Shown: positions 46,920 through 59,288, counted from the stretch's first letter. The stretch is DNA of 64,000 nt from Watersipora subatra (GCF_963576615.1 NC_088714.1:35939143-36003142), one strand, 5' to 3'. Translations and numbers: made by a program. Notes: generated by a model from the letters alone, not told the origin.

Positions 46920-47060
46920 TGACTAGCTGGATGCCCTGCGTTGCCAGGGTATTAAAAATCAGCTTTAAACAATGAGAGGTAATGAGAGTAGAACAAGCGA
47001 GATAGAGAAGACAAGCCATGCTTATAAAGTACAATACTTTAAAACTAGTAAAGGTCATGT
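46920..47060 (+). mobile_element. SINE-like composite repeat, head fragment (copy 8)
   Basis: GACTAGCTGGATGCCCTGCG followed by GGGTATTAAAAATCAGC matches the head of the family seen at 14165. It is truncated after about 140 bp. Confidence 0.55.
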
Positions 47061-47269
47061 CTAGGCATGTTTTGCTATTTAGGCCCTATGTTGTTTGCTG
47101 CAGCTAAATTATTCAGTAAATATTTATTTGACTTTTATGACTTGGCTTCCAATGTTATAAAGTGAAACTGTGGAGCTCTTGTGGGCAGCCAGTTATGGTA
47201 GTGTTACTTGTACTCGCTCATAACTGTCTCTGTTCTCTTGTAAACCACCAGCCGGGCTGTCCTGTTACT

Positions 47270-47330
47270 AGTCTCAAACTGTCCTGTTACTAGTCTCAAA
47301 CTGTCCTGTTACTAGTCTCAAACTATCGGA
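47270..47330. repeat. 22-bp direct repeat, 3 units
   Basis: GTCCTGTTACTAGTCTCAAA then CT. Confidence 0.9.
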
Positions 47331-47624
47331 CTGTCTCTTTTGCTTTATTGTCTGTAATTTTGTTAATTTCATTATCATTTCATTATAGATTACATGCAAT
47401 AAAACATAACATACATGCACATGTACAAACGCATGCAGCCGATTCAACAAACTGGTAGGTATTTCAAGTATGTAACTGCTGTGCATGTTGTAGATAGCAG
47501 CATACAAAAGTGTGTGCAGAGGTAATATTGCATGTGATTCATCTGTTTCAGCAATAGATTGTTGCTACAATCACAATTAATACTATCATGTATTGTACCT
47601 TCCTGCACCCTGAAATGCATGGTA

Positions 47625-49855
47625 ACATATCACCCAACAGCTAACGTATCACCCAACAGCTAACACATCACCCAACAGCTAGCACATCACACAACAGCTA
47701 ACATATCACCAGACAGCTAACAGATCACCAGACAGCTAACATATCACCCAACAGCTAACATATCACCCAACAGCTAACATATCACCCAACAGCTAACATA
47801 TCACCCAACAGCTAATATATCACCCAACAGCTAACATATCACCCAACAGCTAACATAACACCCAACAGCTAATATATCACCAAACAGCTAACATATCACC
47901 TAACAGCTAACATATCACTCAACAGCTAACGTATCACCAAACAGCTAATATATCACCAGACAGCTAACATATAACCAGACAGCTAACATATCACCAAACA
48001 GCTAACATATCACCAAACAGCTAACATATCACCCAACAGCTAATATATCACCAAACAGCTAATATATCACCAAACAGCTAATATATCACCAAACAGCTAA
48101 CATATCACCCAACAGCTAACATATCACCAAACAGCTAACATATCACCCAACAGCTAACATATCGCCCAACAGCTAACATATCACCAAACAGCTAACATAT
48201 CACCCAACAGCTAACATATCACCCAACAGCTAACATATCACCCAACAGCTAACATATCACCCAACAGCTAATATATCACCAAACAGCTAATATATCACCA
48301 AACAGCTAATATATCACCAAACAGCTAACATATCACCCAACAGCTAACATATCACCAAACAGCTAACATATCACGCAACAGCTAACATATCACGCAACAG
48401 CTAACATATCGCCCAACAGCTAACATATCACCAGACAGCTAACATATCACCCAACAGCTCACATATCACCAAACAGCTAATATATCACCCAACAGCTAAC
48501 ATATCACCAAACAGCTAACATATCACCAGACAGCTAACATATCACCCAACAGCTAACATATCACCCAACAGCTAACATATCACCCAAACAGCTAACATAT
48601 CACCAGACAGTTAACATATCACCCAACAGCTAATATATCACCCAACAGCTAACATATCACCCAACAGCTAATATATCACCCAACAGCTAACATATCGCCC
48701 AACAGCTCACATATCACCCAACAGCTAACATATCACCTAACAGCTCACATATCGCCCAACAGCTAACATATCACCAAACAGTTAACATATCGCCCAACAG
48801 CTAACATATCACCAGACAGCTAATATATCACCCAACAGCTAACATATCGCCCAACAGCTCACATATCACCCAACAGCTAACATATCACCAAACAGCTAAC
48901 ATATCACCAGACAGCTAACATATCACCCAACAGCTCACATATCACCCAACAACTAACATATCACCCAACAGCTAACATATCACCCAAACAGCTAACATAT
49001 CATCAGACAGTTAACATATCACCCAACAGCTAATATATCACCCAACAGCTAACATATCACCCAACAGCTAATATATCACCCAACAGCTAACATATCGCCC
49101 AACAGCTCACATATCACCCAACAGCTAACATATCACCCAACAGCTAACATATCGCCCAACAGCTAACATATCACCAAACAGTTAACATATCGCCCAACAG
49201 CTAACATATCACCAGACAGCTAATATATCACCCAACAGCTAACATATCGCCCAACAGCTCACATATCACCCAACAGCTAACATATCACCAAACAGCTAAC
49301 ATATCACCAGACAGCTAACATATCACCCAACAGCTCACATATCACCCAACAACTAACATATCACCCAACAGCTAACATATCACCCAAACAGCTAACATAT
49401 CATCAGACAGTTAACATATCACCCAACAGCTAATATATCACCCAACAGCTAACATATCACCCAACAGCTAATATATCACCCAACAGCTAACATATCGCCC
49501 AACAGCTCACATATCACCCAACAGCTAACATATCACCCAACAGCTAACATATCGCCCAACAGCTAACATATCACCAAACAGTTAACATATCGCCCAACAG
49601 CTAACATATCACCAGACAGCTTATATATCACCCAACAGCTAACATATCGCCCAACAGCTCACATATCACCCAACAGCTAACATATCACCCAACAGCTAAC
49701 ATATCGCCCAACAGCTAACATATCACCAAACAGCTAACATATCGCCCAACAGTTAACATATCACCCAACAGCTAACATAACACCCAACAGCTAACATATA
49801 ACCAAACAGCTAACAAATCACCAAACAGCTAACATATCACTCAACAGCTAACATT
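47625..49855. repeat. 19-bp satellite with 400-bp higher-order period
   Basis: About 117 units of CTAACATATCACCCAACAG with many variants (ACCAAACAG, GCCCAACAG, AGCTCACAT). The marker ATCACCCAAACAGC (one extra A) occurs at 48581, 48981 and 49381, exactly 400 bp apart, and surrounding variants repeat with it, so a 21-unit block has been amplified about three times. Confidence 0.95.
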
Positions 49856-50143
49856 GCTAACAAAAATGCTAATAAAATACTAACATCTGTAACGTTTTTG
49901 TCATAAAACCTTTTATCTACCTTAAACATGAGTTACCAGCTTTCTCAGAGCCAGCTGAGCACCTACTGGTCAGCAGGTGCTGAACAAAATGCTGGTCTTT
50001 ATATCGGTTTCTCAGCCCAAGATCATATGTTTAGACAGAAGGAGGAGAAGCAAAGGACTTAAAGTAAAAGCTGAGTAATTGAATATTTCATGTTTTTATA
50101 AAGAAGCTTCATGCCTATTCGTTATTGTTCATTTTCTTTTCTA

Positions 50144-50217
50144 GGTCTAGTCTATGATCCCAGTGATTCGGAGATTGATCAACTCAAACGCAAGATTATT
50201 GACCTTCACAAAAAAAC
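50144..50217 (+). CDS. Candidate coiled-coil exon of an unidentified gene
   Basis: A strong acceptor TTTTCTTTTCTAG precedes 50144. The frame encodes LVYDPSDSEIDQLKRKIIDL, then HKKTKSA, with a charged amphipathic pattern suggesting a coiled coil. No good donor follows (only AATT|GTATAT), and the phase does not fit the most protein-like frame of the next candidate exon. Upstream exons were not found because the preceding 2.2 kb is satellite. Assignment as a real exon is tentative. Confidence 0.35.
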
Positions 50218-50410
50218 TAAATCAGCTAATTGTATATTTTATATATACATATTACCATTTTTTTAATGAATAACATTTTTTTCCATTTTGGTCCTATTGT
50301 TGCAGTTGGTGTTTTTACGCATTAAATCGTGCATGTATTTTTGTAATGTGTATCCTAGAATACTTCCGTTTGCTTGGTGCTTGGTTTATGTTCATAATCT
50401 TTTTGTTTTA

Positions 50411-50495
50411 GTCGCAGAAAGAAAGAAGGGAAGATGCAGCCAATCTTCACCACAAGCTAAAAATGCGCATGTTATTTAAGAAGGACCAATTGTGA
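50411..50495 (+). CDS. Candidate terminal coiled-coil exon
   Basis: After the acceptor TTTTGTTTTAG (about 50411) one frame reads SQKERREDAANLHHKLKMRM, then LFKKDQL and TGA. It is strongly charged and helix-like, in keeping with the exon at 50144. Another frame is also open to a stop at 50479. The phases do not match cleanly, so a missed small exon or an unusual donor would be needed. Confidence 0.3.
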
Positions 50496-51024
50496 GCATT
50501 ATCTCGACACTTCACTTGCTGTCTTTTTTGATAGCTGGAGACTGTTAAGAAGTCTTTAAAACTACGCTTTGCATGTTGAACAATGGGCTACACAAAATTG
50601 CTAGCCATGGCCTTTTTTCTTCCTTCCATACAAACTCTAAAACATCATGTGCAACATATAAATTTATCTCAGTGTGCTGCCTTCAGTGTTGGAATATTTG
50701 AGCCCAAAGGTATCTACACGTACATGTATGTTAAGTTTTCAAAACAATAGTCTTTGCCCAGAGAAAAATTCTTATTATAAACATGGAAGCTGAAGCATTA
50801 TCTATTTGTAGAGGAATTCAGTCATGATTGAATCACCTATAGAAATGCGAATAACTCTAGTTGTCTCTGGCAATAAGTTGTCAAACTTTCGTTTATTGTG
50901 AACGTATGAACTGATGGTGTTTGCTCCTATCTGATATTGTTTGTTAAAATGTACCCAGCCATCAGAGATCATTTTAGTATACCTACATGTATGTGGATAC
51001 TGTATGTTACTTTTGTTGCCTTCA

Positions 51025-51275
51025 GGCCTTTTGGTTGCCTTCTATCGGGGATGTTGACAAACTCTGTTGTCTCACCCTTGATGATATGTAACTGAAGGAA
51101 GCTGTAAAGTAATTCAGATGTAATTAAACTGTTCATCTTCCTGGTGACTCCGAACTGTCTCCGGACAGTTTGGAGTCTTTGGACAAAACTCTACAACTCT
51201 CTTCAGTTACATATCATTAAGGGTGAGACAACAGAGTTTGTCAACATCCCCGATAGAAGGCAACCAAAAGGCCTT
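51025..51275. repeat. Inverted repeat with nested hairpin
   Basis: Arms 51025-51098 and 51197-51274 are near-perfect complements (GGCCTTTTGGTTGCCTTCTA at the outside). Between them GACTCCGAACTGTC and GACAGTTTGGAGTC (51146-51177) form a second hairpin. It is probably a foldback MITE. Confidence 0.8.
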
Positions 51276-51433
51276 AAGTTGTTCTAGCATTTGCTATTAG
51301 CCATTACAGGCAGAGATACTGAGTTCACCGCTGATGTGTCTCATGTCGCCAAAACCTTGCCAATGTTTTCCTCAATCACAGTGCAATAACAATCTCTGCT
51401 ACCACAATCAACAAGCATAATCTGCCTGCGAAT

Positions 51434-51785
51434 AAAGTGAAACTATAGTGTAGGTGATATTGAATAAAGTGAAGCTATAGTGTAGGTGATATTGAATAAA
51501 GTGAAAGTGTAGTGTAGGTGATATTGAATAAAGTGAAACTATAGTGTAGGTGATATTGAATAAAGTGAAACTATAGTGTAGGTGATATTGAATAAAGTGA
51601 AACTATAGTGTACGTGATATTGAATAAAGTGAAACTATAGTGTACGTGATATTGAATAAAGTGAAACTATAGTGCAGGTGATATTGAATAAAGTGAAGCT
51701 ATAGTGTAGGTGATATTGAATAAAATGAAACTATAGTGTAGGTGATATTGAATAAAGTGAAACTATAGTGTAGGTGATATTGAGG
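51434..51785. repeat. 32-bp minisatellite, about 11 units
   Basis: Unit GAATAAAGTGAAACTATAGT then GTAGGTGATATT. Each unit carries AATAAA. Confidence 0.95.
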
Positions 51786-51949
51786 ATCTCATTAGATTCC
51801 AGGAAAATTAAGATCTTAAACTGACACCGAAAGTTGCTGTTCCTGTTAACATCACAGCTGACACAAAACTGCGGAGAAATTCTTTTTTATTATTTGCAGA
51901 AAAAACTCTGCACCATTGCTGTGCGGCTTTAAATATACTTTGAAGAACA

Positions 51950-52252
51950 TATGCATCGCTCGGTATGCATCGCTCGGTATGCATCGCTCGGTAAGCATCG
52001 CTCGGTATGCATCGCTCGGTGAGCATCGCTCGGTATGCATCACTCGGTATGCATCGCTCGGTAAGCATCGCTCGGTATGCATAACTCGGTATGCATCGCT
52101 CGGTAAGCATCGCTCGGTATGCATCGCTCGGTATGCATCGCTCGGTAAGCATCGCTCGATATGCATCGCTCGGTATGCATCGCTCGGTAAGCATCGCTCG
52201 GTATGCATCGCTCGGTATGCATCGCTCGGTATGCATCGCTCGGTATGCATCG
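51950..52252. repeat. 14-bp minisatellite, about 22 units
   Basis: Unit ATGCATCGCTCGGT, with AAGCATCG and GAGCATCG variants at regular spacing. It is open in several frames on both strands because stops are rare in the unit. Confidence 0.95.
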
Positions 52253-52254
52253 CA

Positions 52255-52900
52255 TACAGAGTATTTAAAAGAAGTCAAAACTCGAGACTATGCGATCGAT
52301 GAATGTCAGTATTTAGAAGCCTTTCTGCCTGCTAATTTAATGCCTTCGGTCGATGAAGACTGCTGTTCAGGTTCCATTAGCATTCAGAACCAAAGCTGTT
52401 TTATTTGAAGCTGACCAGCAGTCCCTCTATTACCTCAACGTATACTGCATTCAATCGTTGATGAAACTGCTGCAACTGTCCAAGGCCTGCACAGACCAAC
52501 TCCGAGTTGCAGACAGCTGCCATCGCAACCAATAAAAGTTCACCCAGCTGGAGATTTAAAGATGGTGCCCTTTTTGAGGTGAGCGATGAGTTCTTTGCTG
52601 AGCTTATGCAATGGGAAGTAGCTGTAAGTGCCTACGAGGCAGCAATCCATAGGCCAAAAATAGCGGAAGCATTGACTAACCATTGTTAGAACTCTGCGCA
52701 GGGTGCCATGTACTGTCATCCTCAAATGATGGGCTAACATTGACTAGGGCATCGTCTGGCAAAGAATTTGTCTCGGTACGTCTACAGTTCATGCGTAAAA
52801 AGCTACTGAGACTACCTAACAGAATTTTAGTCTTATGCCAATTTAGGTAAGATTTGTGCTTTAATTCGAGCTTCAAAAAGGTTCTTTTACAATAAATTAT
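52255..52900. other. Intergenic sequence with weak open frames
   Basis: Less AT-rich. Short frames at 52353-52535 and 52507-52689 have ordinary composition but no motif or splice context that I can defend. Confidence 0.3.
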
Positions 52901-52904
52901 AAAA

Positions 52905-53275
52905 TTACTAGCGGAATGTCCAATGCTGCACGGGTATTAAAACGGCTTATAAAATAGTGGCAGGTAATGTATTTGCCTAACACTTGCCATTAGCCTGACA
53001 CATTGCCATTGGCTTATTTGAGTAGGCTAATAATTTAATAATAAAAGCCATTAGAGCAAACTTTAATCATGATGGGTAACCCATAGCTTTATGAATCTAA
53101 TAATCTCATGTATCTCAGTGGTTTAGTGTATCATCTGGTAAACGGGAGGTTCCGAGATCAAATCTTTTGTCATAAGGATTCTTCATTCCAATATTTTAAT
53201 AACTATAGCCAAACTTACCGAAGAACGTATACACACACATACACACCGACCTTGAGATTTATATAGGTTGACCTC
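52905..53275 (+). mobile_element. SINE-like composite repeat, copy 9 (most complete)
   Basis: Head ACTAGCGGAATGTCCAATGC, body, tRNA-like module (A-box-like TATCTCAGTGGTTTAGTG at 53115; B-box-like GGTTCCGAGATCAAATC at 53149), then the ACTATAGCC and ACACACACATACAC tail ending CCTTGAGATTTATATAG. A 39-bp tail duplication follows at 53290. Confidence 0.65.
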
Positions 53276-53339
53276 ATATTGACCTTGAGATTTATATAGG
53301 TTGACCTCATATTGTAGAGAATTTTGTCCTTTTTCAAAT

Positions 53340-53380
<41 letters not shown>
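53340..53380. repeat. (TA)n microsatellite
   Basis: Pure TA run adjoining the hairpin. Confidence 0.95.
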
Positions 53381-53382
<2 letters not shown>

Positions 53383-53519
53383 CTAACTAGAGTGTGGAAT
53401 AGGTTAATTTTACTTATCTTTATTCCAGATTGATGTTTTATTCTGGGGTCACCCAGAATAAAACATCAATCTGGAATAAAGATAAGTAAAATTAACCTAT
53501 TCCACACTCTAGTTAGTTA
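53380..53519. repeat. Perfect 68-bp hairpin with 4-nt loop
   Basis: Arms 53380-53447 and 53452-53519 are complementary throughout by eye, separated only by GTCA. (TA)n tracts lie on the left and, after about 60 bp, on the right. It is a foldback element or recent palindromic duplication. Confidence 0.9.
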
Positions 53520-53578
53520 TAACACTCCGCACTTTTTAGAGCGTAGAGTGCTGTTAGCAGTAGGCCTGACCACTTATT

Positions 53579-53615
<37 letters not shown>

Positions 53616-53619
53616 AAAA

Positions 53620-56240
53620 TCAATTTTAGAGCAACTGCAAATGGGGTTACTTTTCTTTGTTAATGTTGTGGTCTTTCCATTATAACTTATGTAAATATAG
53701 CAGGTGTGGCCTGTTTGTTTGGCAACTAACTAGCTCTCATATACGCTTCCGTTGGTCATGGGACTCTGTGAAGCTATACGGCTCTGATCCAGCCTAAAGG
53801 CTCATTAGGTTTCTAGGCATGCCAGAGAGCATGTGTTCACTCTTCGTGTTTCTCTAAGATTGCGGCTTATAATATTGCCCATGTTCCTTTCTAATCGCCT
53901 CATCTTTAGAAGAGTACAAATGCAGTACAGTGGTTGCTCCTCTCACGTATACCTCCTATGATGTAAATTTCAAATAATGCAAAAATTTATGCAAAGTTTT
54001 TGCTTTGCGATGAAGTGAAATTATAGAGATAGGACAACTTTCGATAGAGGATCTGCCTGGAGAGCTAAAGATGATAACAGTAAAATAGATAAAGACTGTG
54101 CGGCTGTCTACCAGAAATCGCCCTTTAACGAACAATTGTGTAGTAGTAACGATAGGATAGGGCTGCTAGATGGTGCTGTTCAACCTAGACTATCATATAG
54201 TATCAGTTGATTATTTTTATTGTAATAGTATAGCCGTAAGTACCTTTTATAATTATTTTTAATCTGGCGATGGCAATTTCTTTACGCATTACTCTCTTAT
54301 TTAACGCATGATATCCACTCGTATTTAATCTACATTTATCCACCCGGACTGAAGAGCTCAAGACTGGATATACAGAAAAGTGCCGTTCTTGAGTAACTTT
54401 AGATTTTTATCACACAGCTTACACCGACGTTATCACAACTACTACGTATCATTTTCTTATTGCATTACTACGGTCGTACCTATATAACATTGTTGTTATC
54501 GTTACTGCAATTGTGTTAATCATAATACAAATATTTTCTCGCTTCTATACAAGACACTGCCTACGCTTGCTGGCTATTTTCCGTGAATGTTGGAGCAAAA
54601 TCTCTGAATTTAAACCAATTCCCTTTAGCATTACATAAAAAATTCCATATAACGTAACATGTCAAGTCGCGGCAACTTCTCCAATTCAAATTGAATGGTA
54701 ACATATTTCGTCGCACATGTTAGAACAAAACAACATACATATAGCATTGTATCTATAAATACATAAAACTTCCATGTCATTTTAGTTCATGGTGATAGGT
54801 CATCAGATGTGTGGACAAAACAAAAAATTGGTAGCAGCAAAATTGTTCCTAAATGCGATCAATTGGCACAGGTATTACGGCGTCGATCTACCGATCTGAA
54901 TGTCATGAGTCGGAGTACCGTCAAAAGTCCTCTTTTATCCTAACCTTGACCCCTGGGTACAGATAAGCGATGAACAGGTAGACACCGCTATTTCTGTAAA
55001 AAAATATTTTTTGTTTTGCTATATTTTAGACGTATAAAATATTTGTTGTTAGTTTTACTTTGCAGAATAGACTTCGCTGTCTCAAAAAAATAAACAAATC
55101 GTTGTAAATAGATTTTGAAGATGGGCCTATCCCATCAACTTGTTGTAAAATTATTGCAATCATAGTCTATAAAACCAGTCGAGTTGATCAGAGAAAAAAG
55201 GTGTCGATGCAAACTAAAAATACTGCAGTTATGTTACAACCAACAAATTGAAAAGTTAAGTCTAGTTTTTCTTTTTTGTCTTGCCAAAAGGGTGAGTTTG
55301 GAAAGGTGTTGAAATGAACTAAGCAATTTACATGTAGTTTACTGTTTGTGTGGAGTATAATTCCCATAATGTAAACGTTCCTGGAACAGATTATTTACAT
55401 TGTAGAAGTCTTCTGTATGTGCTGGAGTTGTCAAACTCTACAGAAAAGTACTGATAACTCCGGTCAGATACAGTCTGGCATGATAGATGTGAACTTTATT
55501 ATTACTAGTAAATTGGCAAGGTGCTGTTGACTGGTATAAGGCTTAGTGGCTTTTTGGCGCAAGTAAAAATTTAATGAATGTTCAGGCAGATTGGAGATAC
55601 GATATGAGTATTTTAGACAGCAAATATCTTTATCACGAAACAGCATTACGGGCATTGAGACGCTGATCGTAACTGTACTTATCAGGTCGCCTAACCTTAT
55701 AACATAATTTTACCTTATCAACCTTTGACGCAAAGGGATATCAGCTTGAAGCAGCATAAAACAGAATGAATAACATAAAATTCTGGTAAATACGTGAAAA
55801 GCCTTTTTGTTCTTCACCCAATCTTTCTGAGCTCAAGTTGATGGTCTAGTTTTTTAAATAATAAAGTCTACATATCTTGAGAAGCGTAACTGATAGGTGT
55901 TCAAATATTATTTTATGTCAGGCCTACAGAGCAAGTAGTATCATTTTAATACTAAAAAGGTCTGTGGTTGCTCCAACCATGTAAATACATGTATATCAAA
56001 TGTTAGAAATGCATGAATGAGAAAGCAATTCTTACTGTTAAATAGCCAAAAAATTTTTTTATTATTTGTACTTGTTGTAAGTTTTTTTTCTTTTACTTTG
56101 TGATACCCATAATAACGATTTTTATACAAATAAATCGTGCTATTGAAACCAAATTGCATAGTTATAATATATACAATTGCTAATTTTATAGAAAACTGTC
56201 TGCCTCATGCGCGTAAATTGCCATTTTTCCTTAGAGTATT
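53620..56240. other. Long stretch without supported genes
   Basis: Mostly unique AT-rich sequence. A tRNA-like SINE remnant lies at about 54860-55000 (GATCTGAATGTCATGAGTCG, then a tail with ACAGGTAGACACCGCT). No exon pair or conserved motif was found. Confidence 0.4.
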
Positions 56241-56247
56241 TGCTAAG

Positions 56248-56655
56248 CCATACTCATAGACATACTCATAGACATACTCATAGACATACTCATAGACATA
56301 CTTGTAGATATACTCATAGACATACTCATATAAATACTCATATACATACTCATAAACATACTCATAAACATACTAATAGACATACTCATAGCCATCCTCA
56401 TAGACGTACTCATAGACATACTCGTAGACATACTCATAAACATACTCATAAACATACTAATAAACATACTCATAGCCATACTCATAGACATACCCATAGA
56501 CATACTCGTAGACATACTCATAAACATACTCATATACATACTCATATAAATACTCACATACATACTCATAAGCATACTCATAAGCATACTCATAAACATA
56601 CTCATAAACATACTAATAAACATACTCATAGACATACTCATAGACATACTCATAG
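56248..56655. repeat. 12-bp minisatellite, about 34 units
   Basis: Unit ATACTCATAGAC with ATAAAC, GTAGAC and ATATAC variants. Both strands are open as repeats. Confidence 0.95.
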
Positions 56656-56767
56656 GAATGTCAAAGATCATCCAAGTAAAAAAATTTTGGGCCGACAATC
56701 TTTGGCAGAAACTTAAACAGTTGCTAGTTTGTAGAGACACAACTCTATGTTTTTGCGCACAAAAGTT

Positions 56768-56940
56768 AAGTCAAGGTTATTCTGCCTATGACTTAAAGTA
56801 TTCTCAAGTTTAGTCAAGGTTATTCTGCCTATGACTTAAAGTATTCTCAAGTTTAGTCAAGGTTATTCTGCCTATGACTTAAAGTATTCTCAAGTTTAGT
56901 CAAGGCTATTCTGCCTATGACTTAAAGTATTCTCAAGCCC
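56768..56940. repeat. 44-bp minisatellite, 4 units
   Basis: Unit AGTCAAGGTTATTCTGCCTA then TGACTTAAAGTATTCTCAAGTTT. Confidence 0.92.
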
Positions 56941-57189
56941 ACATTGTATGATAATGTTTTCTTCTTGGTGCTTTCCTTGTATGTAATTGCCATCATAGAC
57001 ATTGTGACATATTTAGGAGACATTCAAAACTATTTTAAATTTGGTTTGTTATTTTTAATTAAAACCGTTACTAATATTATTATTATTATGTTGTTACTAC
57101 CCTGGCAGTCTAGTGCACCGATGAGAGATCATCAGGAGTGTCAATAAAGCGCAGAGATTAAATATGTGCACAATAATTCTAGAAGGTTG

Positions 57190-57310
57190 TAAGGTGGATG
57201 ATTAGCTGAGGTGTTAGTGTCGGGCTACCAGACTGGATGTCACAAGTTCAAATCTCAGCCTCTAACTGTGGCATTAGACAGATGGACAGACAGACAGACA
57301 AACACCGCTC
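57190..57310 (+). mobile_element. tRNA-like SINE remnant
   Basis: A-box-like GATTAGCTGAGGTGTTAG and B-box-like CACAAGTTCAAATCTC are spaced as in a tRNA gene, followed by a (ACAG)n tail and ACACCGCTCCTATCA. A similar tail occurs near 54990. Confidence 0.5.
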
Positions 57311-57311
57311 C

Positions 57312-58390
57312 TATCATAGTAAAGATTAATGCTAATGCTGTTGGTGACTCTTGAAGCCATTAAAAAGCATTAACAATAAAAAGCCAAATTATGCGATATG
57401 CACATTAATCTCATGTCAGTGCTAAATACGTGCAGAAACAGTCTTGCGATGATTCCTCACCAGTTGATGACCTACTTTTATGCAATTTGATCTTACTCGA
57501 AGCACCTGCTTTGTCAAGCCTTATCTGATATTTACATCCCTCTCTACTTGTTTCTTTTCTTATCCATAGTTTGTGCAAAGACCCGACCTTTGTCTTGTTA
57601 TCTCTTTGCCCATAACTTTGTTTAGCAGTATTATCTGAATTATTTTAACCACTAGAGTGCACCTTGTTGTTTGAGAGCTCACACTTGTAGATTCTCCAGA
57701 ATAGAAATATTGTTTTCATATTTCACGATTGCTCAACTCAAACCTGTATTTAAAAGTTGATAAGATGGAATCACCTTAGAGATAATTTGAATCAGGGCCA
57801 CCCATTTAAGAAATTATTTGCACTGTGATAAGCAAACACCTGAATGGCTACCAGCATGTACCATATACCAATATGATTCGATGATTTACAAGTCAATATA
57901 TTCCTTAATACCCTTTGTTGGAATTGTTCATTTGTAGCTATTTTTGTCACCATTTTAAAGACTTGTTTTCTGTTATCAAGTCACATACAATATTCAACTT
58001 AACCTCATTTTATAGTGACAAAAATAGCTACAAATTCACTAACTCCAGTTTAGTTTCTCTATTGAAATCAGTCCATATATAGCACACACATTTTACATGA
58101 TAGTTATAACTCGAGTGCATAAAGCCCTAATCTTGATGTATCACCATTAAAATTGCTAATAGTACATAAAACAACTTAAATAGATTCAGATTAATTTATG
58201 AAAATCAGTAAAAATTTATTTATTTTAAAAATTTTGTAAACATTAATTACTTTACCAAGGCTTGTGCAACTCGAAACACCTCCATAAAGTAGTGCCAAAC
58301 ATTAAGACCTACTAGTGTCTATAACAATGTGATGATATTTTCTGACCATGGGAGGTTCCTATGGTATGCTTCTCGGTAGAGAAGTGCCCA
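57312..58390. other. Intergenic sequence downstream of the quiver-like gene
   Basis: A 40-bp inverted pair (ATTTGTAGCTATTTTTGTCA at 57931 and its complement at 58018) is visible. TTTATT at 58391 is a possible minus-strand AATAAA for the gene ending at 58468. Confidence 0.45.
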
Positions 58391-58467
58391 TTTATTAATA
58401 CTGTTGTGTGCTAAAAAGTATGGTGAAAATTGTCAGTAAATATGATGCTATACGCCGCTCTCAAATG

Positions 58468-59288
58468 TCATATGTAGAGGATCAAAATAGATCCCATGAG
58501 AAGAGTGAAAGTTGTTGTTACAGTTGCTGCTCCTTGTGTGGTTCGAACTGGTTTTCCTGTTGTCTTTTTCGTTGTACTCGCTTTCCTTGTCACTGGTTTT
58601 CCTGTTGTCTTTTTAGTTGTACCTGCTTTCCTTGTCACTGGTTTTCCTGTTGTCTTTTTAGTTGTACCTGCTTTCCTTGTCACTGGTTTTCCTGTTGTCT
58701 TTTTAGTTGTACCTGCTTTCCTTGTCACTGTCACTCTTGTCTTGGTCGAGGGACTAGTTGGTAATGCTGGTTTTTTGGCTGGTGTTACCGTTCGTTTACT
58801 TGGGCTTAAGGATTTTTTAGTTGGTGGCTTCGATCGTTTGGTTGGTGTTGCTGATTTTTTGCTTGGAGCCGTGGATCGTTTGGTTGGTATTGCTATTTTC
58901 TTAGTTGAACCCACAGGCTTTTTGGTTGGTACTGCAGGACTTTTGGTTGGTACTGCAGGATTTTTGGTTGGTACTGCAGGATTTTTGGTTGGTACTGCAG
59001 GATTTTTGGTTGGTACTGCAGGATTTTTGGTTGGTACTGCAGGATTTTTGGTTGGTACTGCAGGATTTTTGGTAGGTTGTGCCATTAGACTTGCTGATCT
59101 TTTCTTCATAGCAGCCCGATTCTTATTCGTTTCAAATGACAGGCTTTTATACGCCGCTTTTCCAAAAGGAGATCTGTTGCAACTGTTACCCGAGCAAACA
59201 CATGATATTGTCCTTTGTCCTCTAATTTCTGTTTCTGAACATCCCGTCTCTACTTCCGGTGTGCCGCAGGTTCGTAGTATAAGGTCTT
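58468..59288 (-). CDS. Quiver/Ly6-like gene, exon 3 (domain end, repeat stalk, GPI signal)
   Basis: On the minus strand the acceptor GGTTTTGCAG precedes 59288 and receives phase 1. The exon encodes DLILRTCGTPEVETGCSETE, then RTISCVCSGNSCN, the last five cysteines of a ten-cysteine Ly6 domain with the terminal Cys-Asn. Next come about 60 basic residues, 7-8 copies of a PTKNPAV heptad (21-bp DNA repeat, 58921-59080), a mixed Lys/Thr/Pro region, and about 4 copies of a 15-residue KTTGKPVTRKAGT-type unit (45-bp repeat, 58553-58735). It ends FTLLMGSILILYI, a hydrophobic GPI-type tail. The long Lys/Thr/Pro stalk is unusual for this family. Confidence 0.8.

Noticed and set aside
56207..56716. 169-codon His/Thr-rich frame and 165-codon Met/Ser-rich minus frame
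   Set aside because: Translation of the 12-bp ATACTCATAGAC array.
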